Below the pieces are notes generated by a model that ran no database searches, had not been told where the DNA came from, and worked only from the letters and a program-made list of their open reading frames with translations. 64,000 nt of DNA from Nonomuraea roseoviolacea subsp. carminata (GTDB lineage: Bacteria; Actinomycetota; Actinomycetes; Streptosporangiales; Streptosporangiaceae). Where the stretch lies: NCBI RefSeq assembly GCF_024172185.1, contig NZ_JAMZEC010000001.1, positions 5,476,001 through 5,540,000 of the forward strand, written 5' to 3'. The stretch's first letter is position 1, and each line of letters starts with the position of its first letter. The position numbers and the translations under genes were made by a program. Shown piece after piece: positions 62,500 through 64,000 of this stretch.

Positions 62500-62566
62500 C
62501 CTGCTCGTCCGGGCCCGCCGTGCTCACCGTCCGTTCGAGCTGTTCCGGGCTGCCCGGACGAGCAGG
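62500..62566. repeat. 15-bp perfect inverted repeat with a 37-bp spacer
   Basis: CCTGCTCGTCCGGGC at 62500-62514 is the exact reverse complement of 62552-62566. It lies in the divergent region 62412-62592, between the luciferase-domain gene and the LuxR-type gene. It could be a paired operator or a large cruciform or hairpin upstream of the regulator. Confidence 0.75.
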
Positions 62567-62592
62567 GCCCCACCGGGTCAGGGGCGCTTAGC

Positions 62593-63885
62593 ATGCGAGG
62601 CGTGGAGCTGTCCGATCCCCGTGCCGTGCTGGCCGCCGTGACCTCGGTGCTCCGGGCGCCGATCGGCGGCATCCTGGAGCCCCTGTCCGAGGTCCTGGCC
62701 GAGTTCCTGCCGCACCGGGCGCTGGCGATGCTCACCGGTGACTGCGCCAGGCATCCCCTGAGAACCCATGGCGAACAGCCGCTGGCCGGCCGGATCACCA
62801 GCGGCGAGCTGGCCCGCGCCGGCGCGGGCGTCGAGGTGGGCGAGCCATGGTTCGGCCACGCGCGGCTGGCGGGGGAGTCGCGCCTCGCGCTGATCGTCGC
62901 CTCCCGTCCGGCCGGTACGTCCGGCGCGCTCCTGGCCGTCGTGACGGACGGCGACGGCGTTCCCGGCCCGATGGCCCGTGACCTGGTCCGGCTGCTGTGG
63001 GAGCTGCTCGCGGGCCACGTGTCCGACCGGGGCGCGCGGTTGCCTCCCGCCGACCTCGCCGGCAGCCGGGTGGCGGCCGGTGAGCGAGCGCGGGTCATCG
63101 CCGAGCTGACCGACGCCCACGCCGCCACGCTCGCGTCGCTGCTGGCGACGTTGCGCAGCCGTACGCTCGGTGACGCCGCCGCCCGCGCCGCGGCCACGGA
63201 CCTGGCGGTGTCGGCGCTGATCGAGCTGCGCGCCACCGGAGACCTCGACCGGTCGCTCAGCGAGCAGAGCGCCGGCGCGGCCTTCGACCGGCTCGCCGGC
63301 CGGCTCGCTCCCCTCACCCGGCACAGCGAGGTGGCTCTGGAACTGGTCGGCCCGCGCGCGGCGGAGCGCTCCATCCCGGCGGACGTCGCCCACGCCGCGC
63401 AGGCCGTCGTGCGCGGCTGCGTGGTGTCCATGCTCGAACACGAGGGCGTGCGCAGGATTCGCGCCGCCTGGGAGCTGGAGGAGGCGGCGCTGCGGGTCGT
63501 GGTCCGGGACGACGGACCTGGCGTGGCGACGGCCGACGACCCGCCCATGCGCCGTCTCACCGAACTGGCCACCGCCCTGGGCGGTCGCCTCACGCTCGAC
63601 GCCGTCCCGGGCTGGGGCACCACCGTGACCGCCGCGCTGCCGCTCGCGCCGGCCGTCGCGGCCGGGCGCGCGCAGGGGCCGCTGAGCGCGCTCAGGCCCC
63701 GGGAACTGGACGTGCTGGAACGGCTCGCGCGGGGCCTGCGCAACCGCCGGATCGCCGAGGAGCTGAGGATCAGTGAGCACACCGTGAAGTTCCACGTGGC
63801 CAACATCCTCGACAAGCTGGGCGTCACGACCCGTACCGAGGCCGCCGCCCTCGCCCACGCCTCCGGCTTCCCCTCCGTCGCCTGA
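62593..63885 (+). CDS. LuxR-family regulator with an internal histidine-kinase-like ATPase domain
   Basis: 430 aa from the ATG at 62593; a GTG three codons later is an alternative. The N-terminal ~200 residues resemble a GAF-like sensor region without clear motifs. Residues ~240-350 resemble an HATPase fold: VVRDDGPGV (G1 box) and GWGTTVTAALPL (G2 box) are present. The expected N-box Asn is missing (VVRGCVVSMLEH), and no phospho-acceptor His is evident. The C terminus (~366-425) is a LuxR-type helix-turn-helix (LRPRELDVLERLARGLRNRRIAEELRI... split at the loop; ISEHTVKFHVANILDKLGV). It is the only clear transcription factor in the window, but lies 3.5 kb beyond the cluster edge. Confidence 0.85.
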   Translation: MRGVELSDPRAVLAAVTSVLRAPIGGILEPLSEVLAEFLPHRALAMLTGDCARHPLRTHGEQPLAGRITSGELARAGAGVEVGEPWFGHARLAGESRLALIVASRPAGTSGALLAVVTDGDGVPGPMARDLVRLLWELLAGHVSDRGARLPPADLAGSRVAAGERARVIAELTDAHAATLASLLATLRSRTLGDAAARAAATDLAVSALIELRATGDLDRSLSEQSAGAAFDRLAGRLAPLTRHSEVALELVGPRAAERSIPADVAHAAQAVVRGCVVSMLEHEGVRRIRAAWELEEAALRVVVRDDGPGVATADDPPMRRLTELATALGGRLTLDAVPGWGTTVTAALPLAPAVAAGRAQGPLSALRPRELDVLERLARGLRNRRIAEELRISEHTVKFHVANILDKLGVTTRTEAAALAHASGFPSVA

Positions 63886-63908
63886 TCGCCGACGGCCTCG
63901 GCCCCAGC

Positions 63909-63926
63909 CGCCCCTCAGGGGGCGAC
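63909..63926. terminator. possible short hairpin at convergent 3' ends
   Basis: CCGCCCC and GGGGGCG arms around TCA form a compact GC hairpin between the LuxR-type gene and the oppositely oriented gene at the right edge. It overlaps the stop codon of the latter. Confidence 0.3.
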
Positions 63927-64000
63927 GGAGCGCACCCGAGCGCCGTCGGTCCCCAGCGGTTCCGCCAGCGCCGGGTGCACGCGTCCCGGATCGACCGTGA
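63915..64000 (-). CDS. 3' end of an unidentified gene (partial)
   Basis: A minus-strand frame enters from the right edge and ends at TGA (63917-63915). It gives the last ~27 residues, including DPGRVHPALAEPLGTDG and ending RSVAP. Codon usage is that of a real gene, but the family cannot be told. It is convergent with the LuxR-type gene, 29 bases apart. Confidence 0.45.
   Translation of the reverse strand, partial: TVDPGRVHPALAEPLGTDGARVRSVAP

Overview
The window is very GC-rich DNA with almost only G or C at third codon positions, Sfp-type carrier activation, DUF1707 and rare TTA leucine codons. This points to a mycelial actinomycete (Streptomyces, or a relative such as Nonomuraea or Actinomadura). 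No taxon-specific marker is present, so the genus is not assigned. About 58.8 kb (114-58886) is one hybrid polyketide/amino-acid biosynthetic gene cluster. It is flanked by the 3' end of an unidentified gene on the left and unrelated genes on the right.

Layout. (1) 114-7340 is an amino-acid/sulfur section. It holds a NifS-like PLP enzyme, an unrecognised 300-aa protein, two free-standing condensation proteins, a free-standing adenylation enzyme (all on the minus strand) and a free-standing carrier protein on the plus strand. (2) 7615-42358 holds five collinear modular PKS genes. They encode a KSQ loading module, three classical KS-AT-DH-KR-ACP modules and three KS-AT-KR-carrier modules of a different lineage. 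(3) 42509-47413 continues the same strand with the hydroxymalonyl-ACP cassette (dehydrogenase, ACP, acyl-CoA dehydrogenase, FkbH), a type II thioesterase and an Sfp-type phosphopantetheinyl transferase. (4) 58886-47376 is a converging minus-strand operon. It encodes a two-gene ABC exporter, a KS-AT-KR-carrier PKS, a KS-KR-carrier PKS that has lost its AT, and a second acyl-CoA dehydrogenase. (5) 59066-64000 holds a small APH-fold kinase-like protein, a DUF1707 protein, an acyltransferase-3 membrane protein, a luciferase-domain protein, a LuxR/ATPase regulator and the end of another gene.

How it may work (inference). KSQ decarboxylates methylmalonyl to give a propionyl starter. Modules 1-3 (methylmalonyl, malonyl, methylmalonyl; each DH+KR) give a dimethyl-branched conjugated triene. 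Modules 4-7 share an odd GYSLG acyltransferase signature and KR-only reduction. They probably use hydroxymalonyl-ACP, since no O-methyltransferase is present to make methoxymalonyl-ACP, and would lay down a run of vicinal diols. Module 8 has a KS, KR and carrier but no AT, and no thioesterase domain occurs on any PKS. Release may therefore depend on the free-standing condensation/adenylation/carrier set, with an amino acid as nucleophile. The hand-read A-domain pocket looks nearest to cysteine codes, which fits the neighbouring NifS homologue. I do not recognise the cluster as a known compound; the polyene plus contiguous-polyol logic resembles other hydroxymalonyl-using pathways.

No stretch over 300 bases lacks a gene. 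The main gaps are 7341-7614, 3900-4103, 62412-62592, 58887-59065 and 42359-42508, and each is described below.
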